A stretch of DNA of 64,000 bases from an uncultured Pelagibacteraceae bacterium (GCA_902629935.1 CACOSU010000002.1:62001-126000), one strand, 5' to 3'; shown: positions 9,687 through 19,267, numbered from the stretch's first letter. Program-made: numbers and translations. Notes: generated by a model from the letters alone, not told the origin.

Positions 9687-10802
9687 TTATTTTTCTTCGT
9701 AAGATTTGTCTAAAAAGTTTTTAAGTGCACTTAAGAAATCAGGAACGTCTAGTAAAAAGGAGTCGTGACCTTTATCTGACTCAATTTCTACAAATCCAAC
9801 ATCAGCTCCTATTGAGTTTAAAGCAATCACAATATCTTTGTTTTCTTGGGTTGGATAAAGCCAATCTGAAGTAAATGAAATTATAAAAAATTTCGCGTTT
9901 GTATTTTTAAATGCTTCTGAAAGATTGCCATTGAATTGTTTAGCTAAATCAAAATAATCCATAGCTCTAGTGATATAAAGATAACTATTTGCATCAAATC
10001 TATCTACAAATACTGAACCCTGATATCTCAAATAACTTTCTATTTGAAAATCAGCATCAAAACCAAATTTAAGATCTTCTCTTTCTTGTAACTTTCTTCC
10101 AAATTTTTCCTGCAAACCTTTTTTAGATAAATAAGTTATGTGAGCTGCCATTCTAGCTACAGCCAATCCCTTTCCAGGATTAGTATCGCTTGATGTATAA
10201 TTTCCCTCTTTCCAGTTACTATCAGCTGTAATAGCTTGTCTGCCTAATTCGTTAAAAGCAATATTTTGTGCTGAATGACTGGAGGTGGTTGCTATTGGTA
10301 TCACTGTTTTAGATTTATCAGGAAAGTTGTTGATAAACTGAAGGACCTGCATACCTCCCATTGAACCTCCAGTTATAGAAAATAATTTATCTATACCAAA
10401 ATGATCAAGTAAATTATATTGAGCATTCACCATATCATTAATTGTAATAACTGGAAAATTTGTTCCAAAAATTTTTTGATCAGGATCTTTATGACTTGGT
10501 CCGTATGATCCCATACATCCACCAATTACGTTAGAGCAAATAACAAAATATTTATTTGTATCGATAGCCTTATCAGGACCAACTGCATAACTCCACCAAC
10601 CCTCTTTGTTAGTTACAGGATTTATTCCTGTTACAAATTGATCTCCTGTTAGAGCGTGAAAAACTAATATTGCATTATCTTTTTTTGAATTAAGTGAACC
10701 ATAAGTCTCATAGGCTATAGGAAAATTTTTTATGGTCTTTCCACAGTCTAATTTTAGTGGTTTTTTTACAATTAAAGTTTTTATATTTTTCTCAGTATTC
10801 AT
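9687..10802 (-). CDS. metX: Homoserine O-acetyltransferase
   Basis: Alpha/beta-hydrolase-fold enzyme that acylates homoserine to commit it to methionine synthesis. The nucleophile is Ser147 in GGSMGGMQ; the rest of the triad is likely the Asp in SDWLYPTQ and the His in DKGHDSF near the C-terminus. FHALTGD and GGCMGSYGPSHKDP are further family patterns. The acyl donor (acetyl or succinyl-CoA) cannot be decided by motif alone, since MetX-like proteins include succinyltransferases. The leader carries a SAM-II riboswitch, so the gene should be repressed when S-adenosylmethionine is plentiful. Confidence 0.93.
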   Translation of the reverse strand: MNTEKNIKTLIVKKPLKLDCGKTIKNFPIAYETYGSLNSKKDNAILVFHALTGDQFVTGINPVTNKEGWWSYAVGPDKAIDTNKYFVICSNVIGGCMGSYGPSHKDPDQKIFGTNFPVITINDMVNAQYNLLDHFGIDKLFSITGGSMGGMQVLQFINNFPDKSKTVIPIATTSSHSAQNIAFNELGRQAITADSNWKEGNYTSSDTNPGKGLAVARMAAHITYLSKKGLQEKFGRKLQEREDLKFGFDADFQIESYLRYQGSVFVDRFDANSYLYITRAMDYFDLAKQFNGNLSEAFKNTNAKFFIISFTSDWLYPTQENKDIVIALNSIGADVGFVEIESDKGHDSFLLDVPDFLSALKNFLDKSYEEK

Positions 10803-10835
10803 ATTTAAGCCTATTTTGAATTGTGAGAAAAAAAA

Positions 10836-10884
10836 CTATTTTAGCGGTTTTTTTTAAGCGCTCGCAATTCAGTTAAATCAGCGC
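10836..10884 (-). promoter_or_regulatory. SAM-II riboswitch in the metX leader
   Basis: Read on the minus strand, GCGCTGATTTAAC starts at 10884, the complementary GCGC closes stem P1 at 10861-10858, and an A-rich linker leads to GCTAAA at 10845-10840. The order GCGC-TGATTTAAC-loop-GCGC-A-rich-GCTAAA is the SAM-II pseudoknot consensus and almost matches the marine metX aptamer used for the crystal structure. It sits about 35 bases before the metX ATG, where ligand binding can occlude the ribosome binding site. Established knowledge: SAM-II controls methionine genes in Alphaproteobacteria, mainly at translation. Confidence 0.93.
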
Positions 10885-10890
10885 ATAATT

Positions 10891-10919
10891 TTTTTACTAG
10901 AACTTATTTATTATGTCAA
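10891..10919 (-). promoter_or_regulatory. Probable promoter of metX-metW-gloB
   Basis: On the minus strand a perfect TTGACA is at 10919-10914, and 17 bases later comes TAAAAA (10896-10891), a weak -10. A start about seven bases further would place the transcript 5' end at the first base of the SAM-II aptamer, which is the usual arrangement for this very short riboswitch. Confidence 0.5.
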
Positions 10920-10992
10920 TTTTTTAAAAAACCCTCTTATTCTCTATAAAATTTTGTAATTTTATCTATAAAGGGCACATAAATTAAATAAA

Positions 10993-12078
10993 ATGATAAC
11001 TCTAAATTTCAAAAAATTTAAAATTGAGGCTTATAAGCCTGGTAAATCAAAAGTTAAGAAACTTAAGAACGTAATTAAGCTTTCTGCAAATGAGTCTGCT
11101 TTAGGCATGAGCCCTAAAGCAAAGAAAATAATATCAAATAAAAATCTTAATCTAGATAAATATCCAGATGGAAAATCTCAAAACTTACGAAAAGCAATAT
11201 CTAAAGCTTATAAATGTAATTTTGAGAAAATTGTTTGTGGAGCTGGTTCAGATGAAGTTATTCAAATGCTCTGTCAGTTGTTTTTAAACCCAAAAGATGA
11301 GGTTGTGGTACCAGAGTACAGTTTTTTAATGTACAGAATTTACTCAAAAATTGTTGGCGCAAAAGTTGTATTTGCAAAAGAAATTAATTTTAAAGTTTCA
11401 GTAAATGAAATTTTAAAAAAAATAACAAAAAAAACTAAAATTGTCTTTATAGCCAATCCAAATAATCCTACAGGAACTTACTTAACGAAAAAAGAAGTTT
11501 TAGAATTAAGAAAAAGATTAAATAAAAAAATTTTACTAGTTATAGATGATGCCTATGCAGAATATATGAAAAACAAAGATTATTCACCTGGGTTAGATTT
11601 GTTTAAAAATAAAGATAATGTTTTCATCCTTAGAACTTTTTCAAAAATATTTGGTTTAGCCTCTTTAAGAGTAGGTTGGGGATATGGATCAAAAAAAATA
11701 GTTGATGCGCTAAATGTTATAAAACCACCATTTAATGTAAATGGTATTGCTCAATTAGCTGCCACCGAGTCACTAAAGGATAAAGTTTTTATAAATAAAT
11801 CAATTAAACATAATTTATTATATTCTGAAAAAATTAAGAAATTTCTTGAGACATATAATATTTTCTCAAATTCCGTTTCAGCAAATTTTTTGTTACTTAA
11901 TTTTGAAAAATGCAGATATTCAGCAAAATTTCTGTATGAAAAACTTAAAAATAAAGGAATTATTTTAAGATCAACAGAAGATGGTTATCATATAAAGAAT
12001 AAATTAAGGTTAACTATTGGATCTAAAAATGAAAATTTAAAATTTATGAGTGTTATTAAGCAAGTATTGAAAAAATGA
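10993..12078 (+). CDS. hisC: Histidinol-phosphate aminotransferase family protein
   Basis: PLP-dependent fold type I aminotransferase of the HisC family, 361 aa. Visible motifs are KLSANESALGMSP near residue 30, the NPNNPTGTYL segment, DDAYAEY, and the PLP-binding Lys218 in RTFSKIFGLASLRVGWG. It overlaps the following prephenate dehydrogenase gene by four bases. Because of that coupling, it may act as the aromatic (tyrosine/phenylalanine) aminotransferase as well as, or instead of, in histidine synthesis; such HisC-TyrA pairs are common. The gene name follows the family, and the substrate is inferred. Confidence 0.88.
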   Translation: MITLNFKKFKIEAYKPGKSKVKKLKNVIKLSANESALGMSPKAKKIISNKNLNLDKYPDGKSQNLRKAISKAYKCNFEKIVCGAGSDEVIQMLCQLFLNPKDEVVVPEYSFLMYRIYSKIVGAKVVFAKEINFKVSVNEILKKITKKTKIVFIANPNNPTGTYLTKKEVLELRKRLNKKILLVIDDAYAEYMKNKDYSPGLDLFKNKDNVFILRTFSKIFGLASLRVGWGYGSKKIVDALNVIKPPFNVNGIAQLAATESLKDKVFINKSIKHNLLYSEKIKKFLETYNIFSNSVSANFLLLNFEKCRYSAKFLYEKLKNKGIILRSTEDGYHIKNKLRLTIGSKNENLKFMSVIKQVLKK

Positions 12079-12971
12079 AAAATATTTTAATTATTGGCTG
12101 TGGATTATTAGGTTCATCTTTATTAAGGCGTATTAGCAAAAAAAAAATAGCAAAAAAAATATTTGTTTATGAAAAATCAAAATCAAATATTGCTAAGATA
12201 AAAAGATTACAATTACCTGGAACAATCGTTAAATCATTAAAAGAAGGTACAAGTAATTCTGATTTAATCATCTTTTGTACACCAATGAGTGAATACAAAA
12301 ATATTATTCTAAAAATTAATAAATTTATACCATCGAAAACATTGATTACAGATATTGGTTCTTCAAAAATTGAAACTTCTAAAATTATAAATAAATTTTT
12401 AAAGAAAGGTATTCATTGGATTCAAAGTCACCCGATAGCTGGATCAGAGGTCAGTGGACCAGAGCATGGTAAAGAAAATATGTTTGCTGATAGATGGTGT
12501 ATAATAATTAAAGAAAAAAATATTAAAAATAATAATATAAATATTCTAACTAAATTTTGGAAAAAAATTGGAGCAAAAGTAGTTGTTATGAGCGCTGAAA
12601 AACATGACAAAATTTTTTCTATTACTAGTCATTTACCACACTTAATTGCATATAATCTGGTCAAATCTGCGCAAGATTTTGAGAAAAAACAAAATTATGA
12701 GCTAATCAAATATAGCGCTGGTGGATTAAGAGATTTTTCTAGGATTGCAGCATCAAATGAAATCATGTGGAGAGATATTTTTTTTAATAATAAAAATAAT
12801 ATTTCAAAAGCTATTGATTTATTTATTAAAAATTTAAATCAATTTAAAAAAGATATTAATTCAGAAAATAATAAGTCTATTGTAAAAAAACTTATTCAGA
12901 CCAAAAAAGTAAGGTCGAAAATAATTAAATTGAAACAAGATATTGATAAGCCTGACTTTGGAAGAAATTAA
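12075..12971 (+). CDS. tyrC: Prephenate/arogenate (cyclohexadienyl) dehydrogenase
   Basis: NAD(P)-dependent dehydrogenase that decarboxylates prephenate or arogenate on the way to tyrosine. The Rossmann motif GCGLLGSSLLR is at residues 8-18, FCTPMSEY and ITDIGSSK follow, and the substrate-binding HPIAGSEVSGPEHG motif is near residue 116; the catalytic histidine lies in SHLPHLIAYNLV. At 298 aa it lacks chorismate mutase and ACT domains, matching the TyrC/TyrA monofunctional form. It is coupled to hisC by an ATGA overlap and its end overlaps the convergent NlpC/P60 gene by four bases. Confidence 0.9.
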   Translation: MKNILIIGCGLLGSSLLRRISKKKIAKKIFVYEKSKSNIAKIKRLQLPGTIVKSLKEGTSNSDLIIFCTPMSEYKNIILKINKFIPSKTLITDIGSSKIETSKIINKFLKKGIHWIQSHPIAGSEVSGPEHGKENMFADRWCIIIKEKNIKNNNINILTKFWKKIGAKVVVMSAEKHDKIFSITSHLPHLIAYNLVKSAQDFEKKQNYELIKYSAGGLRDFSRIAASNEIMWRDIFFNNKNNISKAIDLFIKNLNQFKKDINSENNKSIVKKLIQTKKVRSKIIKLKQDIDKPDFGRN

Positions 12972-13717
12972 TATTTTATTCTAGATACTTTCTTTACTTT
13001 TAGCATGGTAGTTTTTTGAATTCTATTAATCGTTTCTATAATTGGCATAATAATTACTTTTCTTTCTGGACCATAAGCATGAATTAGTTTTTTAGAATTT
13101 AAACACATAGCAACATGACCTTTCCAAAAAATAATGTCTCCTTTTTTAAATTGTCTTTTTTTTGAATTCTTTTTTGTAAATTTGATCTGATCTTTTGTAT
13201 CTCTTGGATAAAACGAATTATTATAATAAAAAAATATTTGTAATAAGGCTGAGCAATCAATACCTTGAAATGTTTTTCCACCCCAAACATATTTTACATT
13301 TAAAAATTTCTTAAATATTTTAATAAAATTGTTTTCTTTATGATTTATTTTTTTAATATCTATTTTTTTAATCCATTTATTTTTTTCAATTTTTACATAA
13401 TTGTTATTTTGCTCAAATACAGACAATTTAGATGCTAGTGGAAGCCAACTATTAGTTCCAATCCCAGGTTTTTTAAAAATCCTTGCCTTTAATGAACTAA
13501 CTTTATAGTTAGGATTAAAATTTTTTAGATATTTTGAATTTTTTATAAAACCCTTATAGTTATCAAATAAAGTTTTTATTTTAATCCAATTTTTATTTTT
13601 TGATAAAATTTTGAATTTTTCACCATGTATGATTTGTGATGTAATTTCAGATTTTTTCGAAGGTTTTTTATAAATGTTCGAAAAATTTCCTGTGAAATAA
13701 AAATTATTTTGCACCAA
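12968..13717 (-). CDS. NlpC/P60 peptidoglycan endopeptidase with SH3-like domains
   Basis: Cysteine peptidase (family C40) expected to cut the stem peptide of peptidoglycan fragments. Two SH3-like regions (about residues 5-65 and 70-120) precede the NlpC/P60 domain, where Cys155 (GIDCSALLQ), His201 (WKGHVAMCL) and His213 (LIHAYGP) form the catalytic set; YVWGG just before is typical. No signal peptide is visible, so the enzyme is probably cytoplasmic, like the gamma-D-glutamyl-diamino acid peptidase group that degrades imported muropeptides. The gene begins inside the last codons of the AmpG-like permease gene (14-base overlap), which supports a joint role in cell wall recycling. Confidence 0.87.
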   Translation of the reverse strand: MVQNNFYFTGNFSNIYKKPSKKSEITSQIIHGEKFKILSKNKNWIKIKTLFDNYKGFIKNSKYLKNFNPNYKVSSLKARIFKKPGIGTNSWLPLASKLSVFEQNNNYVKIEKNKWIKKIDIKKINHKENNFIKIFKKFLNVKYVWGGKTFQGIDCSALLQIFFYYNNSFYPRDTKDQIKFTKKNSKKRQFKKGDIIFWKGHVAMCLNSKKLIHAYGPERKVIIMPIIETINRIQKTTMLKVKKVSRIKY

Positions 13718-15080
13718 TTTTAATATTGTCTTTTATTAACCATAAACAAATTAACGATGGTATCACCATTATAGTCGTTAAAACGAAAAATGTTCCCCAA
13801 TCTCCGTTTAACCAGTCAACTAAAGCTCCTGATGATGAAGCTAGGGTAGTACGACCAGCAGTCCCAATTGAAGCAAGTAATGCATATTGAGTTGCTGTAT
13901 AAGTTCTATCAACTAGTAATGATATAAATGCAACAAATGCTACAGTTGCAAAAGCTGCTGTAATATCATCAGCTATAACAGCAATTGCAAATAAAATTTC
14001 TGATTTTCCAGTCCATGCCAAAACTGCAAATAAAAGATTTGTTACAGCCATTAACCCACCAGCGAAGAACATAGTTTTAATTGTTCCAGCTCTCATTGCC
14101 ATTACTCCGCCCAATAAAGTAAATACAACTGTTGTTATCCAACCAAGTCCTTTTGAATAAATTGCAATTTGACCTTTGGAGAAACCAATTTCTTTATAAA
14201 AAACAATAGACATTCTTCCCATAAATGCCTCACCTATCTTAAACAAAAAAACAAATCCTAAAATTCCAGCCGCAATGGCAAAACCATTTTTTTTAAAAAA
14301 ACTTATAATAGGTCCACCTATTGTTCCTGTAATATACGCAAGAAAGTTTGTAATTATATTGCTAGAACCAAGTTTTCCTTTAATCAATTTGTCTGTTTCT
14401 CTTTGTTTTGCCTGTCTGTTTGTCTCTATAGGTTCATGAACAAACATTAATCCTATATTCATTAAAATTATTAAAACACCTAAAATTAAAAAAGTAGATT
14501 GCCAATAGTCAGCAACGCCCATGTTTTCAAAAAATTCTGCGGTGAATAAAGCAACAACCCCACCTAATTTATAACCTGTCCACCAACCAACAACAGCCAT
14601 GGCTGCACCCGCGGCCATTGATTTTCCTTCATTTTCATTTATTTGTTCAATTCTTAATGCATCTACAGTTATATCTTGGGTTGCTGACGCAATAGCAATA
14701 ATTAAACCTACAGTAATTAATAAAGCTAAATTTTCAGTTGGATTGATCACACTCCAAATAACAAGACTTAACAAAATAATTAATTGCATCAAAACTATCC
14801 AGCCTCTTCTATGACCTAATTTTTTTGTAAGAATTGGAATTTGAATTCTATCTATAATAGGAGCCCACAAATAATTGAAAGCGTATACTCCAAAAATTAA
14901 ACCTGCCCATCCAATTGTTGACCTACTAAGACCTTCCTCTTTAAGCCAGAGACTCAAGCTACTTGCAATTAATACCCAAGGGAAACCACTTATTGCACCT
15001 AATAAAAGAATTCTTAACATTCGAATATCTCTATAAACTGATAGAGAATCGAGCCATGTTTGTTTCTTTGTTTCTGACAT
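13704..15080 (-). CDS. ampG: AmpG-family muropeptide permease (MFS)
   Basis: Major facilitator superfamily protein with about 12 membrane segments. The AmpG-type features are RMLRILLLGAISGFPW at the N-terminus, SLWLKEEGLSRSTIGW, the LWAPIIDRI loop and the ATQDITVDALRIE segment. AmpG imports GlcNAc-anhydroMurNAc peptides for recycling. The start at 15080 (MSETKK) has GGAG about nine bases upstream, which makes it preferable to the in-frame ATG five codons earlier. The gene lies two bases after trkH and overlaps the NlpC/P60 gene. The substrate is inferred from family and context. Confidence 0.85.
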   Translation of the reverse strand: MSETKKQTWLDSLSVYRDIRMLRILLLGAISGFPWVLIASSLSLWLKEEGLSRSTIGWAGLIFGVYAFNYLWAPIIDRIQIPILTKKLGHRRGWIVLMQLIILLSLVIWSVINPTENLALLITVGLIIAIASATQDITVDALRIEQINENEGKSMAAGAAMAVVGWWTGYKLGGVVALFTAEFFENMGVADYWQSTFLILGVLIILMNIGLMFVHEPIETNRQAKQRETDKLIKGKLGSSNIITNFLAYITGTIGGPIISFFKKNGFAIAAGILGFVFLFKIGEAFMGRMSIVFYKEIGFSKGQIAIYSKGLGWITTVVFTLLGGVMAMRAGTIKTMFFAGGLMAVTNLLFAVLAWTGKSEILFAIAVIADDITAAFATVAFVAFISLLVDRTYTATQYALLASIGTAGRTTLASSSGALVDWLNGDWGTFFVLTTIMVIPSLICLWLIKDNIKIGAK

Positions 15081-15082
15081 AA

Positions 15083-16522
15083 TTAATTTCTCCAAAAAGA
15101 TGGTAAAAACAATACTAATATTGCAAACAACTCAAGTCTACCTAAAATCATACCTACAGTTAAGATCCATTTTGAAATTTCGGGTAAAGCTGAAAAATCA
15201 CCATTAGGGCCGATAATAGGACCTAAACCTGGACCAACATTTGATATTGATGTTGCAGCTCCAGAAATAGCAGTAATAAAATCAACACCCGTTAGTGATA
15301 GTAATGCAGCTAAAATAAAAAAAATAACAAAGTAAAAATAAATAAATGAAATTATTGATGCAATAAATTTATCGTCCACCGTTCCTTGATCATATTTAAT
15401 TATAAATATACCTTTGGGATAAATTATTTTTTTTATTTGATTTTTTATAAATAAGAATAAGATTTGAATTCTAAAAATTTTAACACCACAAGTAGTAGAT
15501 CCAGCACACCCCCCAATAAACATAAGTGCAAGAAATATAGTTATAGGAAAACCACCCCAACTATCAAATTCAGCATTTACATAACCTGTTCCAGTTAATA
15601 TTGAAATAGTATTGAATAAAATAGATCTTAAACTAAAGTTTTCGTTGTTATTAAAAAATAAATAAATTGATAATATAATAATACTTATAATTATTATTTT
15701 AATAAATGTTCTGATCTGAATATCTTTTAAAAATATTTTTTTATTTCCACTAATAAATTTAATATATGAAATAAATGGAATACTCCCCAAAATTATAAAA
15801 ATCATAGATGATATTTCGATGGGAACACTGTTAAAATATCCTATAGATTGATTATAATTTGAAAATCCACCAGTTGCTATTGTAGTCATAGAATGTGTTA
15901 AGCTATCAAATTTTCCCATTCCGAATATCCAATATGATAGTGCACAAAGAGCCGTTAAACCTGAATAAATGTAAATAAGTCTCAAAGCTATTTCTTTTGA
16001 TTTGGGAAGAATCTTTTCGGACGAGTCATTACTGGAAATTTTAAATAATTGCATACCACCAACGTTCATTATGGGCATTAAAGTAATTGCCATTACAATT
16101 ATACCAATACCACCTAACCATTGAAGTATTGCTCTCCATAATAGAATACCTTTTGGTGTATTCTCTAAGTCAGAAATAATTGTAGATCCAGTTGTTGTAA
16201 TACCTGACATACTCTCAAAAAAAGCATCAGTAATTGAAAGCTCCATAGTCGAAAATATAAATGGTAGAGAGCCAAAAATAGCAATACTTAACCATGATAA
16301 AGCAGTCAATAAAAATGCCTGTTGTAAGTTTAATTTTTTGTCGTGGTCTAGATTTGAAAGAAAAAATAATGATCCAAAAATTATAGTCACAATAGATGCA
16401 CCAAAAAATGATGAATCTATTTCAGAATAAATAAATTGAGCAATTATAGGGATGAACATTGAGACCCCTAAGATTATTTGCAAAATTCCTAGTGTAAAAA
16501 AAACAGTTTTATAATTAGACAT
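15083..16522 (-). CDS. trkH: TrkH-family potassium uptake protein
   Basis: Membrane subunit of a Trk/Ktr K+ uptake system, 479 aa, with about 10-12 membrane segments and four pore loops. Pore-like signatures are SMSGITTTGSTI (near residue 105), MTTIATGGFSNYN, ISILTGTGYVNAEFD, and GAATSISNVGPGLGPIIGPNG; the GGCAGSTTCGVK stretch is also typical of TrkH. The partner TrkA is not in this window. A divergent gap of 90 bases separates it from lysS. TrkH and TrkG cannot be separated by sight, so the name marks the family. Confidence 0.92.
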   Translation of the reverse strand: MSNYKTVFFTLGILQIILGVSMFIPIIAQFIYSEIDSSFFGASIVTIIFGSLFFLSNLDHDKKLNLQQAFLLTALSWLSIAIFGSLPFIFSTMELSITDAFFESMSGITTTGSTIISDLENTPKGILLWRAILQWLGGIGIIVMAITLMPIMNVGGMQLFKISSNDSSEKILPKSKEIALRLIYIYSGLTALCALSYWIFGMGKFDSLTHSMTTIATGGFSNYNQSIGYFNSVPIEISSMIFIILGSIPFISYIKFISGNKKIFLKDIQIRTFIKIIIISIIILSIYLFFNNNENFSLRSILFNTISILTGTGYVNAEFDSWGGFPITIFLALMFIGGCAGSTTCGVKIFRIQILFLFIKNQIKKIIYPKGIFIIKYDQGTVDDKFIASIISFIYFYFVIFFILAALLSLTGVDFITAISGAATSISNVGPGLGPIIGPNGDFSALPEISKWILTVGMILGRLELFAILVLFLPSFWRN

Positions 16523-16612
16523 TTTGAAAGAACATTATTTTATGGTAAATAAATTTCAACTCTATAAGAATTAATAAAATCGCCAATTTAAGATTTTATA
16601 AAAGATATATTC

Positions 16613-18175
16613 GTGATTAAAAAAGAAATTTTAGATAAAACAAGTGCTTGGCCTTTCGTAGAAGCGAAAAAAATGCTTCGTGAGAGAAAATCATTAATTG
16701 ATAAAAAAGGGAAAATTATTCTTCAAACAGGATATGGTCCAAGTGGCCTTCCTCATATTGGAACATTTGGTGAAGTTGCAAGGACTTCAATGATGGTTAA
16801 TGCTTTAGAGCAACTTACAGATTTGCCAACAGAGATAATTACTTTTTCTGACGATATGGATGGTTTAAGAAAAGTTCCTGATAATGTTCCTAATCAGGAA
16901 TTACTAAACCAAAACCTACATAAACCTTTAACGCAGGTTCCAGATCCATTCGAAAAATTTCCAAGTTTTGGAGAACATAATAATGAAATGTTAAAAGATT
17001 TCTTAAACAGTTTTAACTTTAAATACAGTTTTAAAAGTTCAACATCTTTATACAAAAGTGGTTTTTTCAACCCAACATTAAAAATTATTTTAGAAAATTA
17101 TGATGGGATAATGAATATTATACTTCCAACTTTAGGTAAAGAACGTCAACAAACCTATTGTCCTTTTTTACCTATTTGTCCAGATACAGGTCATGTTCTC
17201 GAAATACCAGTTATAGAAATTGATAAAAAAAATTTTAAAATAATTTTTGATAATAAAGGTAAAAAACTAGAATCTAGTATTTTAGATGGAAATTGTAAAC
17301 TACAATGGAAAGTTGATTGGGCGATGAGATGGTATGCTCTAGATATTGATTTTGAAATGTATGGAAAAGACCTTATTGAAAGTGCAATTTTATCGACTAA
17401 AATTATAAATTTAATTGGTAAAAAACATCCATCAGGATTTGCATATGAATTGTTTCTTGATGAAAAGGGTGAAAAAATTTCAAAATCTAAAGGAAATGGT
17501 ATTACTATCGATCAGTGGTTAAAATATGCATCACCTGAAAGCCTATCTTTATATATGTATCAAAATCCAAAAAGAGCAAAGAAACTTTATAAAGAAATAG
17601 TGCCAAAAGCTGTAGATGAGTACCTTGACAATATTGAAAAATCAAAAAAACAAACTGAACAACAATTAGTAATGAATCCTGTTTGGCATGTTCATAATGG
17701 AAGTATTCCAAAAGAAGAAATGATTATGACCTTTTCAATGTTGTTGAATTTAGTTGAAACAAGTAATGCTGATAAAAAAGATTTATTATGGAAGTTTGTT
17801 AAAAAACACAAACCCAATATTCATGAAAAAAACTTTCCAATTTTTGATGGATTAGTTGGTTATGCAATTAAGTATTTTAATGATGTTATTAAGGCTCAAA
17901 AAAAATATAAAAATCCATCTGAAAATGAAAAATTAGCTCTACAAGCTCTAGTCAAAACTTTAGAAAAATGTAATGACCAGATGTCTCCAGAGGATATACA
18001 AACCTTAATTTATTCAACAGGTAAAGAGAACGGGTATGCTGAAAATCTTAGAGATTGGTTTAGGTTAATTTATGAAGTTGTATTTGGAGATGAAAATGGA
18101 CCAAGAATGGGTTTTTTTATTAGTTTTTTCGGTGTTAACGAAACAAAAGAGTTGATAAGTAGTAAATTGAAATAA
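16613..18175 (+). CDS. lysK: Lysyl-tRNA synthetase, class I
   Basis: Class I LysRS, the archaeal-type enzyme also found in Alphaproteobacteria, which charges tRNA-Lys. The HIGH-like motif PSGLPHIGTFGE is at about residues 43-54 and the KMSKS-like KISKSKGNG at 288-296. The 520-aa length and the N-terminal DKTSAWPFVEAKK are typical. The start codon is GTG at 16613; no strong ribosome binding site is visible before it. The stop overlaps the pyrD start. No class II lysS is present in this window. Confidence 0.95.
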   Translation: MIKKEILDKTSAWPFVEAKKMLRERKSLIDKKGKIILQTGYGPSGLPHIGTFGEVARTSMMVNALEQLTDLPTEIITFSDDMDGLRKVPDNVPNQELLNQNLHKPLTQVPDPFEKFPSFGEHNNEMLKDFLNSFNFKYSFKSSTSLYKSGFFNPTLKIILENYDGIMNIILPTLGKERQQTYCPFLPICPDTGHVLEIPVIEIDKKNFKIIFDNKGKKLESSILDGNCKLQWKVDWAMRWYALDIDFEMYGKDLIESAILSTKIINLIGKKHPSGFAYELFLDEKGEKISKSKGNGITIDQWLKYASPESLSLYMYQNPKRAKKLYKEIVPKAVDEYLDNIEKSKKQTEQQLVMNPVWHVHNGSIPKEEMIMTFSMLLNLVETSNADKKDLLWKFVKKHKPNIHEKNFPIFDGLVGYAIKYFNDVIKAQKKYKNPSENEKLALQALVKTLEKCNDQMSPEDIQTLIYSTGKENGYAENLRDWFRLIYEVVFGDENGPRMGFFISFFGVNETKELISSKLK

Positions 18176-19227
18176 TGTACTCAAATTTAAGATCTTTAAT
18201 ATTTAAAATAAATCCTGAAAGAGCACATTTTTTAGCAATACAATCTCTAAAACTTAATTTAGTTTCAAACATATTTGATGAAAATAAAAATGATCCAATT
18301 TTAAAAACTAAATTATTTAATCAGTATTTAGATAATCCTATAGGTATTGCAGCAGGTTTTGATAAGAATGCAGAGGTATATAACCCTTTATTTAAATTAG
18401 GTTTTGGATTTGTTGAGGTGGGTACAGTTACACCATTAAAACAATATGGAAATGAAAAACCAAGAGTATTTAGATTGGTAGAAGATCAAGCATTAATCAA
18501 TAGGTTAGGTTTTAATAATCATGGATCAGACACAATATTAAATAGAATAAAAACTAATAGAAAATTAGGCCTGCTAGGTGTAAATATTGGTCCAAATAAA
18601 GACTCTATTGATAGATTGAATGATTATTTAATTGGATTGGCAAAATTCTCCGAAGTTGCAGATTATATAACAATTAATATTTCTTCACCAAATACTGAAA
18701 ATCTCAGAAATTTTCATGATGAGAATAAATTGAAAGAATTATTAAAATCTATTTCAGAGAAAAAAAAACAATTAAGAACTGAAATTCCTATAGCTGTAAA
18801 GATTTCACCAGATATAAACGAAAATCAAATTGACTTAATTTCAGAAATTCTTTTAGAAAATGATATAAGTGCAATAATAATTTCAAATACATCTGAAGCT
18901 TCTCGAGAAACACTTCGAAACATACAGAGATATCAAAAAGGTGGTTTATCTGGAAAACCTATTGAAAAAAAATCAAATCTTTTAATAAGTAAATTCTATA
19001 ATTTAATCAAAGGTAAAATTAAAATAATTGGAGTAGGTGGAGTTGACTCTGGTAAAGCAGCATATGATAAGTTTTTATTAGGAGCAGATTATGTTCAGTT
19101 GTATACAGGCATGGTATTTCAAGGACCCAATATAGCTGGCATGATTAAAAAAGACCTAAAAGAATTACTTATAAGAGATGGTGTCAAAAATTTCACAGAA
19201 ATTGTGGGAAATAAAACTATTTCTTAA
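18175..19227 (+). CDS. pyrD: Dihydroorotate dehydrogenase (quinone), class 2
   Basis: FMN enzyme of pyrimidine synthesis that oxidises dihydroorotate and passes electrons to quinone at the inner membrane. The N-terminal helix ([21 protein letters not shown]) is the membrane-associated extension of class 2 enzymes. Further marks are [36 protein letters not shown] with the catalytic serine, and the C-terminal [14 protein letters not shown] and [12 protein letters not shown]. The start lies on the stop codon of the LysRS gene. The 350-aa length matches E. coli PyrD. Confidence 0.95.
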   Translation: MYSNLRSLIFKINPERAHFLAIQSLKLNLVSNIFDENKNDPILKTKLFNQYLDNPIGIAAGFDKNAEVYNPLFKLGFGFVEVGTVTPLKQYGNEKPRVFRLVEDQALINRLGFNNHGSDTILNRIKTNRKLGLLGVNIGPNKDSIDRLNDYLIGLAKFSEVADYITINISSPNTENLRNFHDENKLKELLKSISEKKKQLRTEIPIAVKISPDINENQIDLISEILLENDISAIIISNTSEASRETLRNIQRYQKGGLSGKPIEKKSNLLISKFYNLIKGKIKIIGVGGVDSGKAAYDKFLLGADYVQLYTGMVFQGPNIAGMIKKDLKELLIRDGVKNFTEIVGNKTIS

Positions 19228-19238
19228 ATGTATTAAAC

Positions 19239-19267
19239 TTGACGCCTTCAATATCTCGCCTTATATA
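19239..19267 (+). promoter_or_regulatory. Promoter of rpmB
   Basis: TTGACG (19239-19244) and TATATA (19262-19267) are separated by 17 bases. The expected transcription start, about seven bases downstream, is only some five bases before the rpmB ATG at 19280. The promoter straddles the end of the coupled lysK-pyrD unit, so rpmB has its own control and an extremely short leader. Confidence 0.5.

Noticed and set aside
10946-10965. Inverted repeat ATAAAATT-TTGT-AATTTTAT before hisC considered as terminator or operator
   Set aside because: Eight A/T-only pairs are weak and expected by chance at this base composition; no T-tract follows and no regulator is known.
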